From Rhodobacteraceae bacterium HTCC2150 (GTDB lineage: Bacteria > Pseudomonadota > Alphaproteobacteria > Rhodobacterales > Rhodobacteraceae): DNA of 64,000 bases. The position numbers and the translations under genes were made by a program. The stretch lies in contig AAXZ01000004.1 in the NCBI GenBank assembly GCA_000169395.1, forward strand, positions 1 to 64,000, written 5' to 3'. Positions 47,554 to 56,049 of this stretch are shown piece after piece. Every line of letters begins with the position of its first letter. The stretch's first letter is position 1. The notes under the pieces were generated by a model that saw only the letters and a program-made list of their open reading frames with translations, was not told the DNA's origin and did not search any database.

Positions 47554-49424
47554 TAGCCTGCTTTCCGTACACCTCTTGTGCGCTCTGCTGCGCGCGGGTC
47601 ATTATCAAAAAGTGCGGCCAATTGTTCAGTCATGGCGCCTGCAAGTTGCTCGACATCGGTGATGGTAACGGCGCGGTCATAATATCGCGTCACATCGTGA
47701 CCAATACCAATAGCCAGCAATTCAACCGCGCGGCGTTTTTCAACCATCGCAATCACATCACGCAGGTGTTTTTCCAAATAATTAGCTGAATTCACTGACA
47801 AAGTTGAATCATCAACCGGCGCACCATCTGAAATCACCATCAAAATTTTACGGGCTTCATGACGGTTAATTGTACGACGATGCGCCCATTCCAATGCTTC
47901 GCCGTCAATGTTTTCTTTCAGCAAGCCTTCTTTCATCATCAAACCCAAATTTGGTCGCGTACGACGCCAAGGGGCATCGGCACTTTTATAGATGATGTGG
48001 CGCAAGTCATTAAGGCGGCCAGGTTTTTGCTCACGGCCGGAATTTAGCCAAGTTTCGCGGCTTTTGCCACCTTTCCAAGCTTTGGTCGTAAAGCCAAGAA
48101 TTTCGACCTTCACCTGACAACGTTCCAATGTACGCGCCAAAACATCTGCACAAATTGCGGCGATCGAAATAGGGCGACCGCGCATTGAACCAGAATTATC
48201 CAACAGAAGCGTCACAACCGTATCGCGGAATTCTGTATCTTTTTCGACCTTAAACGACAGGGGCGTGGTTGGGTTGGCTACAACCCGCGCAAGACGGCCA
48301 GCATCCAAAAGACCCTCTTCCATGTCAAACAGCCAGCTGCGATTTTGTTGCGCTTGCAGGCGACGCTGTAGTTTGTTGGCTAGGCGGCTAACGGCACCCT
48401 TTAAGGGTTCTAACTGTTGATCCAGATAATCGCGAAGGCGTTCCAACTCTGCTGGTTCAGCCAAGTCCTCGGCTTTGATTTCCTCATCAAATTCGGTGGA
48501 ATAAACCTCATAGTTCGGATCAGCATCGGAAATCGGCTGTGGGGCAGGTGGCTCGTTTGGCGCGTCGCCCTCTGGCATGTCGCCTTCTTCGGCCATTTCA
48601 TCGTCAGACAGATCATCCATCGTGACTTGGGCTTGGCTTTCGTCCTGCTGTTCCTCTTGGGATTGCTCAGACTCGGCCTCCATTTCTTCGGTGTTCTCGT
48701 CCTCACCAGTGCTGTCTGGCGGATCTTCTTCGCCTTCTTCACCTTCGGCGTCTTCGTCTTGGTCGTCATCCATATCTGGGTCATTACCCAGCTGATCACC
48801 GTAACCTAAATCCTCAATGAATTGACGCGCAAATTTTGCGAATTCTTTTTGATCACCAAGCTTTTCGTTCAAATCTTCGAGTGTTTCGCCGCCCTGCGCA
48901 TCAAAGAAATCCCGCCAAAGGTTCATGACGTTTGCGGCCGCTTTGGGTAGATCACGCCCAGTTGCTAAATGGCGCACCAGATAGCCTGCCGCAGTTGCCA
49001 TAGGGGCATCAGCTGCGTTGGTAATCTCACCATATCCTTTGCGCGTGGCCTCGCCGCCAATTTTGGCGTCGATATTGCCAGCCGTTCCGGGCATTGTTCG
49101 CGCGCCCACCGCCTCGCATCGAGCGGTTTCCATCGCGTCATAAATATCGCGCGCCATGCCGCCGTTTGGCACATAACGATTATAGGTCGCGGCATCATGG
49201 TATTTGTGGCGCAAAGCCAGTGCATCAGCCGTTCCGCGGGCCAGCAAAACCTCTTCGCGGGTCATGCGACGGCTGATTTGCGGCAGGCGGATATTGTCAC
49301 CGGATTGACCTGAAGGATCAACAGAATAGCTAACCGACAATTCAGGGTCGTCAGCCATAACTTTAGTGGCCTCAGCGAGCGCCTTTTTAAACGGATCTGC
49401 GGGGTTATCGTTGGGCTTTTTCAT
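47553..49424 (-). CDS. cobT: aerobic cobaltochelatase subunit CobT
   Basis: 623 aa. CobT with CobS and CobN inserts cobalt into hydrogenobyrinate diamide in aerobic B12 synthesis. N-terminal [20 protein letters not shown], a highly acidic middle (about 200-310: [18 protein letters not shown] and similar), then a von Willebrand A domain with the MIDAS motif [10 protein letters not shown]. Start at ATG 49424 by family agreement; TTG/ATG codons lie a few residues upstream. cobN is not in the window. Confidence 0.92.
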   Translation of the reverse strand: MKKPNDNPADPFKKALAEATKVMADDPELSVSYSVDPSGQSGDNIRLPQISRRMTREEVLLARGTADALALRHKYHDAATYNRYVPNGGMARDIYDAMETARCEAVGARTMPGTAGNIDAKIGGEATRKGYGEITNAADAPMATAAGYLVRHLATGRDLPKAAANVMNLWRDFFDAQGGETLEDLNEKLGDQKEFAKFARQFIEDLGYGDQLGNDPDMDDDQDEDAEGEEGEEDPPDSTGEDENTEEMEAESEQSQEEQQDESQAQVTMDDLSDDEMAEEGDMPEGDAPNEPPAPQPISDADPNYEVYSTEFDEEIKAEDLAEPAELERLRDYLDQQLEPLKGAVSRLANKLQRRLQAQQNRSWLFDMEEGLLDAGRLARVVANPTTPLSFKVEKDTEFRDTVVTLLLDNSGSMRGRPISIAAICADVLARTLERCQVKVEILGFTTKAWKGGKSRETWLNSGREQKPGRLNDLRHIIYKSADAPWRRTRPNLGLMMKEGLLKENIDGEALEWAHRRTINRHEARKILMVISDGAPVDDSTLSVNSANYLEKHLRDVIAMVEKRRAVELLAIGIGHDVTRYYDRAVTITDVEQLAGAMTEQLAALFDNDPRAAERTRGVRKAG

Positions 49425-49488
49425 AAGGCCCATCAATCAACGGAAATTGGAAAAAAGGCAAGACTCAAAACCCTGCCTTTTGTTCAAA

Positions 49489-49803
49489 TCAGTTGTTGTA
49501 GATTTGCGTGCGACCCAAGTTGTGGCCATTCGCAGTTGGATCATCATAGACATTTGTCAGTGGATAGATCGTATAGTTGCCGCCACGGATATATGTGCGC
49601 GAAATAACGACAATACCTGGATCCTCATAATGAGGAACATACATGTGGCCAGATGGGCCAGCCGTATATGTGTTAGCATTGATGTATTCTGGTGTTTGCG
49701 CAGAATGGCCGGTGTGTGGAAGATTGTTATTTGGGTCATGGGCGACTGCTGCAGATGCAATTGCAGATAGGGCGACAGAGGCTAAAAGTACTCGGATACT
49801 CAT
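49489..49803 (-). CDS. small secreted Tyr/Asn/His-rich protein, unknown
   Basis: 104 aa. A Sec signal peptide (MSIRVLLASVALSAIASA, cleavage near AVA-H) leaves about 82 residues rich in Asn, Tyr, His and Gly with repeated short YT/NTY turns (INANTYTAGPSGHMYVP, YIRGGNYTIYPL). No cysteine, no recognised domain. AAGGA lies eight bases before the ATG. It sits between cobT and cobS in the same orientation but is separated from both, so a cobalamin link is not implied. Confidence 0.6.
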   Translation of the reverse strand: MSIRVLLASVALSAIASAAVAHDPNNNLPHTGHSAQTPEYINANTYTAGPSGHMYVPHYEDPGIVVISRTYIRGGNYTIYPLTNVYDDPTANGHNLGRTQIYNN

Positions 49804-49962
49804 AAGTATAATCCTTAGGGCTGGACAGATCATTAACCATTATCGCGAAAACGGTAAGAAACCCTAGGGAATGTTCGGAAAAACAGTGTTTTCCAGCTTG
49901 AAATAATACGTATAAGTTGTTAAATCTAGGGGTTTATGTGAAAAAAATTCACAGGCATGTGA

Positions 49963-49998
49963 TTAAGTGAAGGCTGAATTTCACCAGCCTTCACTTAA
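49963..49998 (-). terminator. perfect 14-bp hairpin downstream of cobS
   Basis: TTAAGTGAAGGCTG (49963-49976) and CAGCCTTCACTTAA (49985-49998) pair fully around an 8-base loop, five bases after the cobS stop. No long T tract follows, but position and stem strength suit a terminator. Confidence 0.6.
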
Positions 49999-50003
49999 TA
50001 GTT

Positions 50004-50990
50004 TTAACCCAATGAAAGTGAAACAGCACTTTCAGGCAGTTCTTCGTCAAAGCAGCGTTGATAGAATTCAGCAACAGTTTGACGCTCAAGCTCGTCACAT
50101 TTGTTCAGGAATGAAAGACGGAATGCATATCCAACGTCGCGGAAGATGCGTGCATTTTCAGCCCAATTCAACACAGTACGTGGCGACATCAATGTGGATA
50201 AGTCACCGTTCATAAATGCTGTGCGGGTCAGATCCGCGACAGTCACCATCTGGCTTACGATCTTGCGGCCATCTTCGGTGTTATATGTTGCGTTCTTGGC
50301 CAAAACGATTGCGCTTTCCGCGTCGTGGCTAAGATAGTTCAACGTGGACACCAATGACCAACGGTCCATTTGTGCTTGGTTGATCTGTTGCGTGCCGTGG
50401 TAAAGACCTGTTGTGTCACCAAGACCGACAGTGTTCGCAGTGGCAAACAAACGGAATGATTGGTGCGGTGTGATGATCTCGTTTTGATCCATCAAGGTCA
50501 ATTTGCCGTCGTGTTCCAAAACGCGCTGGATCACAAACATCACGTCGGCACGGCCAGCGTCATATTCGTCAAATACGATTGCAACGGGGTTCCGCAGGGC
50601 CCAAGGCAAAATGCCTTCGTGGAATTCAGTAACCTGTTTGCCGTCACGCAATTTAATGGCATCTTTACCAATCAAATCGATACGCGAAATGTGGCTGTCC
50701 AAATTTACGCGCACACAAGGCCAGTTAAGGCGAGCAGCAACTTGTTCAACGTGGGTAGATTTACCCGTGCCGTGATAACCTTGGATCATCACGCGGCGGT
50801 TATAGGCAAAACCGGCCAAAATCGCCATTGTCGTGTCAGGATCAAATTTATAGGTGCTGTCAATTTCTGGCACGCGGTCGGTGCGTTCCGCAAACCCTTT
50901 GACAGCCATCTTGCTATCGATTCCAAATAGCTCACTTACTGAGACATCTTCTGTGGGTTTATCCATCGGTTCCATCGCGCGTTCCATCAT
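50004..50990 (-). CDS. cobS: aerobic cobaltochelatase subunit CobS
   Basis: 328 aa AAA+ ATPase that works with CobT to drive cobalt insertion by CobN. Walker [10 protein letters not shown] at 71-79, Walker [14 protein letters not shown], sensor-1 region [12 protein letters not shown], and the arginine-finger area [11 protein letters not shown]. Start could be any of ATG 50990, 50987 or 50975; the last has GGAA upstream. Separated from cobT by the small secreted gene. Confidence 0.93.
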   Translation of the reverse strand: MMERAMEPMDKPTEDVSVSELFGIDSKMAVKGFAERTDRVPEIDSTYKFDPDTTMAILAGFAYNRRVMIQGYHGTGKSTHVEQVAARLNWPCVRVNLDSHISRIDLIGKDAIKLRDGKQVTEFHEGILPWALRNPVAIVFDEYDAGRADVMFVIQRVLEHDGKLTLMDQNEIITPHQSFRLFATANTVGLGDTTGLYHGTQQINQAQMDRWSLVSTLNYLSHDAESAIVLAKNATYNTEDGRKIVSQMVTVADLTRTAFMNGDLSTLMSPRTVLNWAENARIFRDVGYAFRLSFLNKCDELERQTVAEFYQRCFDEELPESAVSLSLG

Positions 50991-51008
50991 TGCTTACATC
51001 ATAAACGA

Positions 51009-51025
51009 GCCGCTCAAAAAGCGGC
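51009..51025 (-). terminator. short GC hairpin between the Hint gene and cobS
   Basis: GCCGCT-caaaa-AGCGGC (plus strand) lies 82 bases after the minus-strand Hint gene stop and 19 bases before the cobS start. It could end the Hint transcript or shape the cobS leader. Confidence 0.35.
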
Positions 51026-51106
51026 CCGATTGGGATGCAACAAAATGGGCCAAAGGGCAAGAGGGCGCGGCAATTCTAACCAAGATAGGATTGAATTTTT
51101 CGCGTC

Positions 51107-51745
51107 CTACCCAAATGCAGCGCGTAAACCTTGGCTTTGGTTCGCGCCAATAGAAACCGCACGAGAACGCACCAATGTTTTTACGGTTTCAGGCAAATAA
51201 TAAGAGGACGAAATGCGTTCGCCTTCACAATACATTGTTCCCGCGTCATTCGCCGTATCCACATTTTTGTTTTTTGAAGTCGAGATGAAGCTTTCGGACG
51301 GCGTGTTTTCCGCCAACAAGGGCAAATTGTCCTCGGTTTCGACGTGGAAATAGTAAAACCCTTCGATAGGCACCTTGGCGACCTGAAAAATTGAACGACC
51401 ATTTGTTAAAACGCGGGCGTCGACCATAAGGCCATCGACCAAAATTCCATGATCAGGCGAAACAAACAAATCGCGGCTTGGCACGTTATCCCCTAGTGCA
51501 CCTGCACAAATACAAATCGGGTTCACCATGCTGGCGGGCGACAAACGAGGGGCGATCTTTTTGAAACCTACCCATTCTACGGCCGCCCAGTCACCATCGG
51601 GTGTTTGGACAAAATCCGCATTATCCAGATGTTCCACCTGAATTTCACCGCGCAATGTCGTGACATGGGTGTTTTGCAAAAAACACTTCACCTTTGCGGG
51701 TGTTGAAAAACTACCAATACTCTTAAGACTAGCGAAACCACGCAT
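51107..51745 (-). CDS. stand-alone Hint-domain protein
   Basis: 212 aa consisting almost entirely of a Hint_2-type (hedgehog/intein) domain: nucleophile-position Cys21 in KVKCFLQNTHVTT, the GDW...VEWVG strand, CAGALG, the block-B VSPDHGILV with His99, and NTPSESF near the end. The HE(I/V) pair seen in the other two Hint proteins of this window is replaced by HVETEDN. No signal peptide and no extein-like C-terminal Asn/Ser pair, so autoprocessing is uncertain. Confidence 0.75.
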   Translation of the reverse strand: MRGFASLKSIGSFSTPAKVKCFLQNTHVTTLRGEIQVEHLDNADFVQTPDGDWAAVEWVGFKKIAPRLSPASMVNPICICAGALGDNVPSRDLFVSPDHGILVDGLMVDARVLTNGRSIFQVAKVPIEGFYYFHVETEDNLPLLAENTPSESFISTSKNKNVDTANDAGTMYCEGERISSSYYLPETVKTLVRSRAVSIGANQSQGLRAAFG

Positions 51746-52028
51746 TTGAGCCTCCTACACTTGTTACAATGTCGGGCTGAGAGTGCGGGGCTGTATCGAT
51801 CGCATGCGCTGTGGCACCCAATATGGTGAACAACAGCGCAATTAGTAATCACAATACACAGCCGACGTCTGTTTCCCAGATCGACGGCCCCCACGCGTGT
51901 GACTTATGATAAATTCAGGGAAAATTCAATGAAATTACCCACCCAACATTGGAAACTCATCGTTTCCAGAAGTGGTTGTTTAATGAAGGACAGGTAATTT
52001 CGGGTTTAATATTAGTAGGTTGGACAAT

Positions 52029-52664
52029 CTAGTCCTTGAAGGACCGGCTGTCTTTGATTTGATCCCACGCCCAAACCACCTCTTGCAATTTGTCCTCATC
52101 AGAACGATCGCCGCCATTCATATCAGGGTGCAATACCTTTATAAGCTTCTTGTAGGCTTTGCGAATTTCGGGTTTTGCCCAATGATCTTTGGCCTCCAAA
52201 ATATCCAAGGCACGGCGTTCTGTTGCAGGCAAACGGCGGGTGGACCCTGTAATGGATTTCCCGGGATTTTGCGTGGCGTTTACACCAAGTACCTGATGCG
52301 GATCATCAACACCCAAACGTGCCCAAGCGCGTTGTTCATCACTTTGACCACCAAATGGCTTGGTTGGGCGATCCCAAACGCGGTCGTTGTTTTGTTGGGC
52401 TGTCAACTCGGCCTCGGTGGCCGTGTCAAAGAAACTCCATTTTTGATTGTACGCGCGAACGTGTTCTTTGCAGAACCAGAAAAAATCATCCAGAACGTCT
52501 GGCGATTTGGGCGCGCGGTATTTGCCGGCCTCCTGGCAACCTTCGTGTTCGCAAACACGTGTAGAGGTTGTGGATTCGCCTGACATTCCGCGTTTTCCGC
52601 GTGTTTTTTTCTTTTTGGCGGATGAAACCGACATATCAAACCCAAAGGGATCACTGCTGCTCAT
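52029..52664 (-). CDS. J-domain protein (DnaJ-like co-chaperone)
   Basis: 211 aa. The C-terminal 70 residues form a J domain with the HPD motif (YKKLIKVLHPDMNGGDRS), needed to stimulate Hsp70 ATPase. The N-terminus has a possible zinc site (CEHEGCQEAGKYRAP, then FWFCKEH). It lies beside cobS and divergent from bolA, a neighbourhood common in Rhodobacterales. Ribosome site AAAGG five bases upstream. Confidence 0.85.
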   Translation of the reverse strand: MSSSDPFGFDMSVSSAKKKKTRGKRGMSGESTTSTRVCEHEGCQEAGKYRAPKSPDVLDDFFWFCKEHVRAYNQKWSFFDTATEAELTAQQNNDRVWDRPTKPFGGQSDEQRAWARLGVDDPHQVLGVNATQNPGKSITGSTRRLPATERRALDILEAKDHWAKPEIRKAYKKLIKVLHPDMNGGDRSDEDKLQEVVWAWDQIKDSRSFKD

Positions 52665-52739
52665 GAAAACTACCTTTCCGACTCGGAGAATAGAGTTTAG
52701 TGAATTCTGGCCCGAGTTGAAGGGGTAGGAGGACTAAAA

Positions 52740-53000
52740 ATGGCAATTTCTGATGAAATAAATCTAAAACTGACAACAGCTTTCACGCCAACGTCCCTTG
52801 ATGTGCTGAATGAAAGCCATCTGCATGCAGGGCATTCTGGTGATGATGGTTCAGGCGAAAGCCACTTTCGCGTTGTTATAAAGGCAGCCGCCTTTACGGA
52901 TATGACCCGATTGGCACGTCATCGCGCTGTTCACGCCGCGTTGGGGGCTGAACTTATTGATAAAATACACGCTTTAGCGTTGGAAATTGACGGCGCATAA
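52740..53000 (+). CDS. BolA family protein
   Basis: 86 aa. BolA fold with NESHLHAGHSG and the SHFRVVIKAAAF, RHRAVHAAL, IHALALEI segments. BolA proteins bind monothiol glutaredoxins with a shared 2Fe-2S cluster, using the conserved His residues. A textbook AGGAGG lies seven bases before the ATG. Divergent from the J-domain gene. Confidence 0.9.
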   Translation: MAISDEINLKLTTAFTPTSLDVLNESHLHAGHSGDDGSGESHFRVVIKAAAFTDMTRLARHRAVHAALGAELIDKIHALALEIDGA

Positions 53001-53003
53001 CGC

Positions 53004-53411
53004 CTATTCGGCGGCGATGTTTGCGGCCTTGTTTTGTTCAGCCATGGCTTTGCTGGCAGCACGGTTTTTCAAAACACCCACGATGCCAAAATCATTGCCG
53101 TTGTTTTCAACCAGGCGCAGCGGCACTGTCTCTGTTTGTTTCACAGCGCTTTGATGTTCAAAAAACTCGGCGTCTTGATCGATTTTACGGCGAAAGACCA
53201 ACATGTTTTGATAGGTTGTTTTATGGCTTGTTAAACCTGTGCGTTCTTCAAATGGCAACGTGTCGGCGCGAACATAATCCCACCCGTCTTCGCCCATTTT
53301 GTCCATCATTACACTAATTGCATTGGCAAACTTGGCTTCTTTTCCGCGCACACCTTTGCCGGAAACACCTTTTTTGGGGGCTGGAACTACTTTGAACTCG
53401 TAACGCGGCAT
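53004..53411 (-). CDS. DUF4177 domain protein
   Basis: 135 aa. N-terminal DUF4177 domain: MPRYEFKVVPAP, FANAISVMMDKMGEDGWDYV, and YQNMLVFRRK. The remaining 55 residues look disordered to helical (VENNGNDFGIVGVLKNRAAS, KAMAEQNKAANIAAE). Cytoplasmic, function unknown. Stops four bases from the convergent bolA. Confidence 0.75.
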   Translation of the reverse strand: MPRYEFKVVPAPKKGVSGKGVRGKEAKFANAISVMMDKMGEDGWDYVRADTLPFEERTGLTSHKTTYQNMLVFRRKIDQDAEFFEHQSAVKQTETVPLRLVENNGNDFGIVGVLKNRAASKAMAEQNKAANIAAE

Positions 53412-53608
53412 GTGCCTATCCTTGAAAAATTTTTGATCAGTTTAGGAGTGAATACAGTTCATTTTAGGCGAAAAGGCCCAAAATTGCAACTTTATTAAGG
53501 AATTAGGGCAAATTGTAAGTATGCGAAACAAAGCCACTAGGGGTTGTGGGTGCCGCATTATGCACGCGTAGGCGTTGTGGGAAATGTTTCCCAAATGGAA
53601 ACGATAGT

Positions 53609-53642
53609 CATTGGCTAGAATATTAAAAATTCGTAGCCAATG
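53609..53642. repeat. inverted repeat between gatB and the DUF4177 gene
   Basis: CATTGGCTA (53609-53617) and TAGCCAATG (53634-53642) are exact complements around a 16-base AT-rich centre that itself has GAAT/ATTC. It lies about 50 bases after the gatB stop and 200 bases upstream of the DUF4177 gene. No T tract; a regulator site or gatB 3' structure are both possible. Confidence 0.45.
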
Positions 53643-53691
53643 ATTGATTTTTCATGAATCAGTGATTCTGTTTGACGTTCTATGCCCTAAT

Positions 53692-55206
53692 TCATTCGGC
53701 CAATTTTTTGGCGACAATTTCATTCACGGCCTTTGGATTGGCTTTACCACCCGTGGCCTTCATGACTTGTCCAACAAACCAGCCAGCAAGTTTTAGATTT
53801 GCCTTGGCTTTTTCAACCTGTGCGGGGTTTTCAGCGATGATTTTGTCGACAGCAGATTCGATCGCGCCAGTATCAGTCACCTGCTTCATACCGCGGGCCT
53901 CGACGATCTCACTTGGATCGCCACCTTCGGTATAAACGATTTCAAACAGGTCCTTGGCGATTTTACCTGAAATATCACCTTTGGTAATCAAAGAGATAAT
54001 GCCTGCCAATTGTGCAGGGTTTACGGGGCTTTCACTAATACCCTTGTCGTCATCTTTCTTAAGACGGCCGAACAACTCATTGATCACCCAGTTCGCGGCC
54101 AGCTTGCCATCGTTGCCATTGGCAACCTCTTCGAAATAGGCAGCGTTTTCGGCCTCGGCAGTTAAAACTGATGCGTCATAGTCCGATAGCTTGAAATCCG
54201 ATATGAACCGCGCCTTTTTGGCGTCAGGCAATTCTGGTAAATCGGCCTTGATGTCGTCGACCCAGCTTTGTTCAATTTCTAGAGGCAACAGGTCAGGGCA
54301 AGGGAAGTAGCGGTAATCATGCGCTTCTTCTTTGGAGCGCATTGAGCGTGTCTCGTTTTTGTCCGCATCATATAAACGCGTTTCTTGGTCCACTGAACCG
54401 CCGTCCTCAAGGATGGCGATTTGTCGGTTTGCTTCGACCATGATCGCGGCTTGGATAAACCGCATGGAATTCATGTTCTTGATTTCGCAACGCGTGCCAA
54501 GGTGTGAAAAGTCTTGTGTAGCTTGGTATTTTTCGTAATCGCCTGGTTTACACACCGAAACGTTCACATCAGCACGCATGTTACCGTTTTGCATGTTGCC
54601 GTCACAAGTTCCCAAGTAACGCAAAATTTGGCGCAACTTGCCAACAAACGCTGCTGCTTCTTCTGGACCACGAACATCAGGGCGGGAAACGATTTCCATA
54701 AGCGCGACGCCTGTACGATTTAAATCAACAAATGACATGTTCGGGTCCATGTCGTGGATCGATTTACCTGCGTCTTGTTCCAAGTGGATGCGTTCAATGC
54801 GCACCAAACGTGCTTGACCATTGCCCATTTCAACCAAAACTTCACCCTCGCCAACGATGGGATGGTAAAGTTGGGAAATCTGATACCCTTGCGGCAAATC
54901 TGGGTAAAAGTAGTTTTTACGATCAAACGCGGAAAACAAATTGATTTCAGCGTTCAGACCCAAACCAGTGCGCACAGCTTGGGAAACACACCCTTCATTG
55001 ATGACGGGCAACATACCGGGCATGCCCGCGTCAACGAATGCCACATTGGAATTCGGTTCCGCGCCAAATTTGGTAGAGGCACCGGAAAACAATTTTGCCG
55101 AGGTCGCGACCTGTGCGTGTACTTCTAAACCGATAACCAATTCCCAGTCGCCTTTGGCGCCAGCAATCACTTTGGGTTTTGGGTTTTCATAGGCAAGATC
55201 AAGCAT
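53692..55206 (-). CDS. gatB: Asp/Glu-tRNA amidotransferase subunit B (GatB)
   Basis: 504 aa kinase subunit of GatCAB, which converts Glu-tRNA(Gln) and Asp-tRNA(Asn) into the amide forms. Motifs: [57 protein letters not shown], and [13 protein letters not shown], followed by the helical YqeY-like tail. gatA and gatC are not adjacent. A single gene with a 140-170 base divergent region shared with the transglycosylase-like gene. Confidence 0.95.
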   Translation of the reverse strand: MLDLAYENPKPKVIAGAKGDWELVIGLEVHAQVATSAKLFSGASTKFGAEPNSNVAFVDAGMPGMLPVINEGCVSQAVRTGLGLNAEINLFSAFDRKNYFYPDLPQGYQISQLYHPIVGEGEVLVEMGNGQARLVRIERIHLEQDAGKSIHDMDPNMSFVDLNRTGVALMEIVSRPDVRGPEEAAAFVGKLRQILRYLGTCDGNMQNGNMRADVNVSVCKPGDYEKYQATQDFSHLGTRCEIKNMNSMRFIQAAIMVEANRQIAILEDGGSVDQETRLYDADKNETRSMRSKEEAHDYRYFPCPDLLPLEIEQSWVDDIKADLPELPDAKKARFISDFKLSDYDASVLTAEAENAAYFEEVANGNDGKLAANWVINELFGRLKKDDDKGISESPVNPAQLAGIISLITKGDISGKIAKDLFEIVYTEGGDPSEIVEARGMKQVTDTGAIESAVDKIIAENPAQVEKAKANLKLAGWFVGQVMKATGGKANPKAVNEIVAKKLAE

Positions 55207-55374
55207 GAGGTCGTTTCCGCATTGGTAATTTCAATCGTTGTTTTAGGCCAAGGCGATGCGCGGGGCAAGGTGGTTTGACGAATGTAAAAACTGGCCAAAA
55301 GAACACGCCTTAACGCCGGATTTTATCGGAAAAATCAATTCGGCTTGCCTTTGCGGTCCTTATCCAGCTTAATT

Positions 55375-56043
55375 ATGACCATGTATATTACGCGTATAAG
55401 TATCATCGCCCTTTTGTCATTAACCGCCTTTTTTTCACAGGGCTTTGCACAAAATGCAGATCAACCCCTGAAAGACGGGCGAAAATTGCCTGTTGCGCTA
55501 TGGGATAACGTCAAAGGCAGCGAGGCATGGACGATCGCCGTTTTGGATGCACTGCAATCACACGGCACCTCGATTGCACAGACTTTACCTGTTGATATCG
55601 ATCAATGGTGTCCAGCGTATACCAAGGCGGAAATCCCCCAAAGAGAAGATTTTTGGGTTGGCTTTATCTCGGCACTTGCTCTTTATGAAAGCACCCATCG
55701 CCCAACGGCGGTTGGTGGTGGGGGTAAATGGTACGGTTTGGTGCAAATCCTGCCGGGAACCGCGCAGGGATACGGATGCAAAGCGCGTTCTGGTGCTGCT
55801 TTAAAAAATGGCCCCGCCAATCTGTCATGCGCAGTGCGGATAATGGAGGTCACCGTGCCACGCGATCAAGCGATTGCATTTAATAACGGCAAACGGGCAG
55901 GGGTTGGTGCCGATTGGGGCCCGCTGTTATCAAAACGTAAACGTACGGCCATGCAGGCATTCACCAATGCGCAAAGCTATTGCCAAGCCTTGTCAAAGAA
56001 ACGCCCCAAATGGCGTCCCTTCAAAAACTTGATCAAGAAATAG
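55375..56043 (+). CDS. secreted lytic-transglycosylase-like (SLT domain) protein
   Basis: 222 aa. Signal peptide (MYITRISIIALLSLTAFF, cleavage near GFA-Q), then an SLT-type region: FISALALYESTHRPTAV has the expected catalytic Glu, and KWYGLVQILPGTAQGYGC matches the GLMQLMPGTA motif. Cysteines (WC, YGC, LSC, YC) suggest disulfides in the periplasm. Likely cleaves or remodels peptidoglycan. ATGs at 55375 and 55381 are both possible. Converges on pepN. Confidence 0.75.
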   Translation: MTMYITRISIIALLSLTAFFSQGFAQNADQPLKDGRKLPVALWDNVKGSEAWTIAVLDALQSHGTSIAQTLPVDIDQWCPAYTKAEIPQREDFWVGFISALALYESTHRPTAVGGGGKWYGLVQILPGTAQGYGCKARSGAALKNGPANLSCAVRIMEVTVPRDQAIAFNNGKRAGVGADWGPLLSKRKRTAMQAFTNAQSYCQALSKKRPKWRPFKNLIKK

Positions 56044-56049
56044 GCCGAC

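Noticed and set aside
49831-49840. TTAACCAT CtrA-like half site upstream of the small secreted gene
   Set aside because: Only one half of the TTAA-N7-TTAA pattern; expected by chance in AT-rich gaps.
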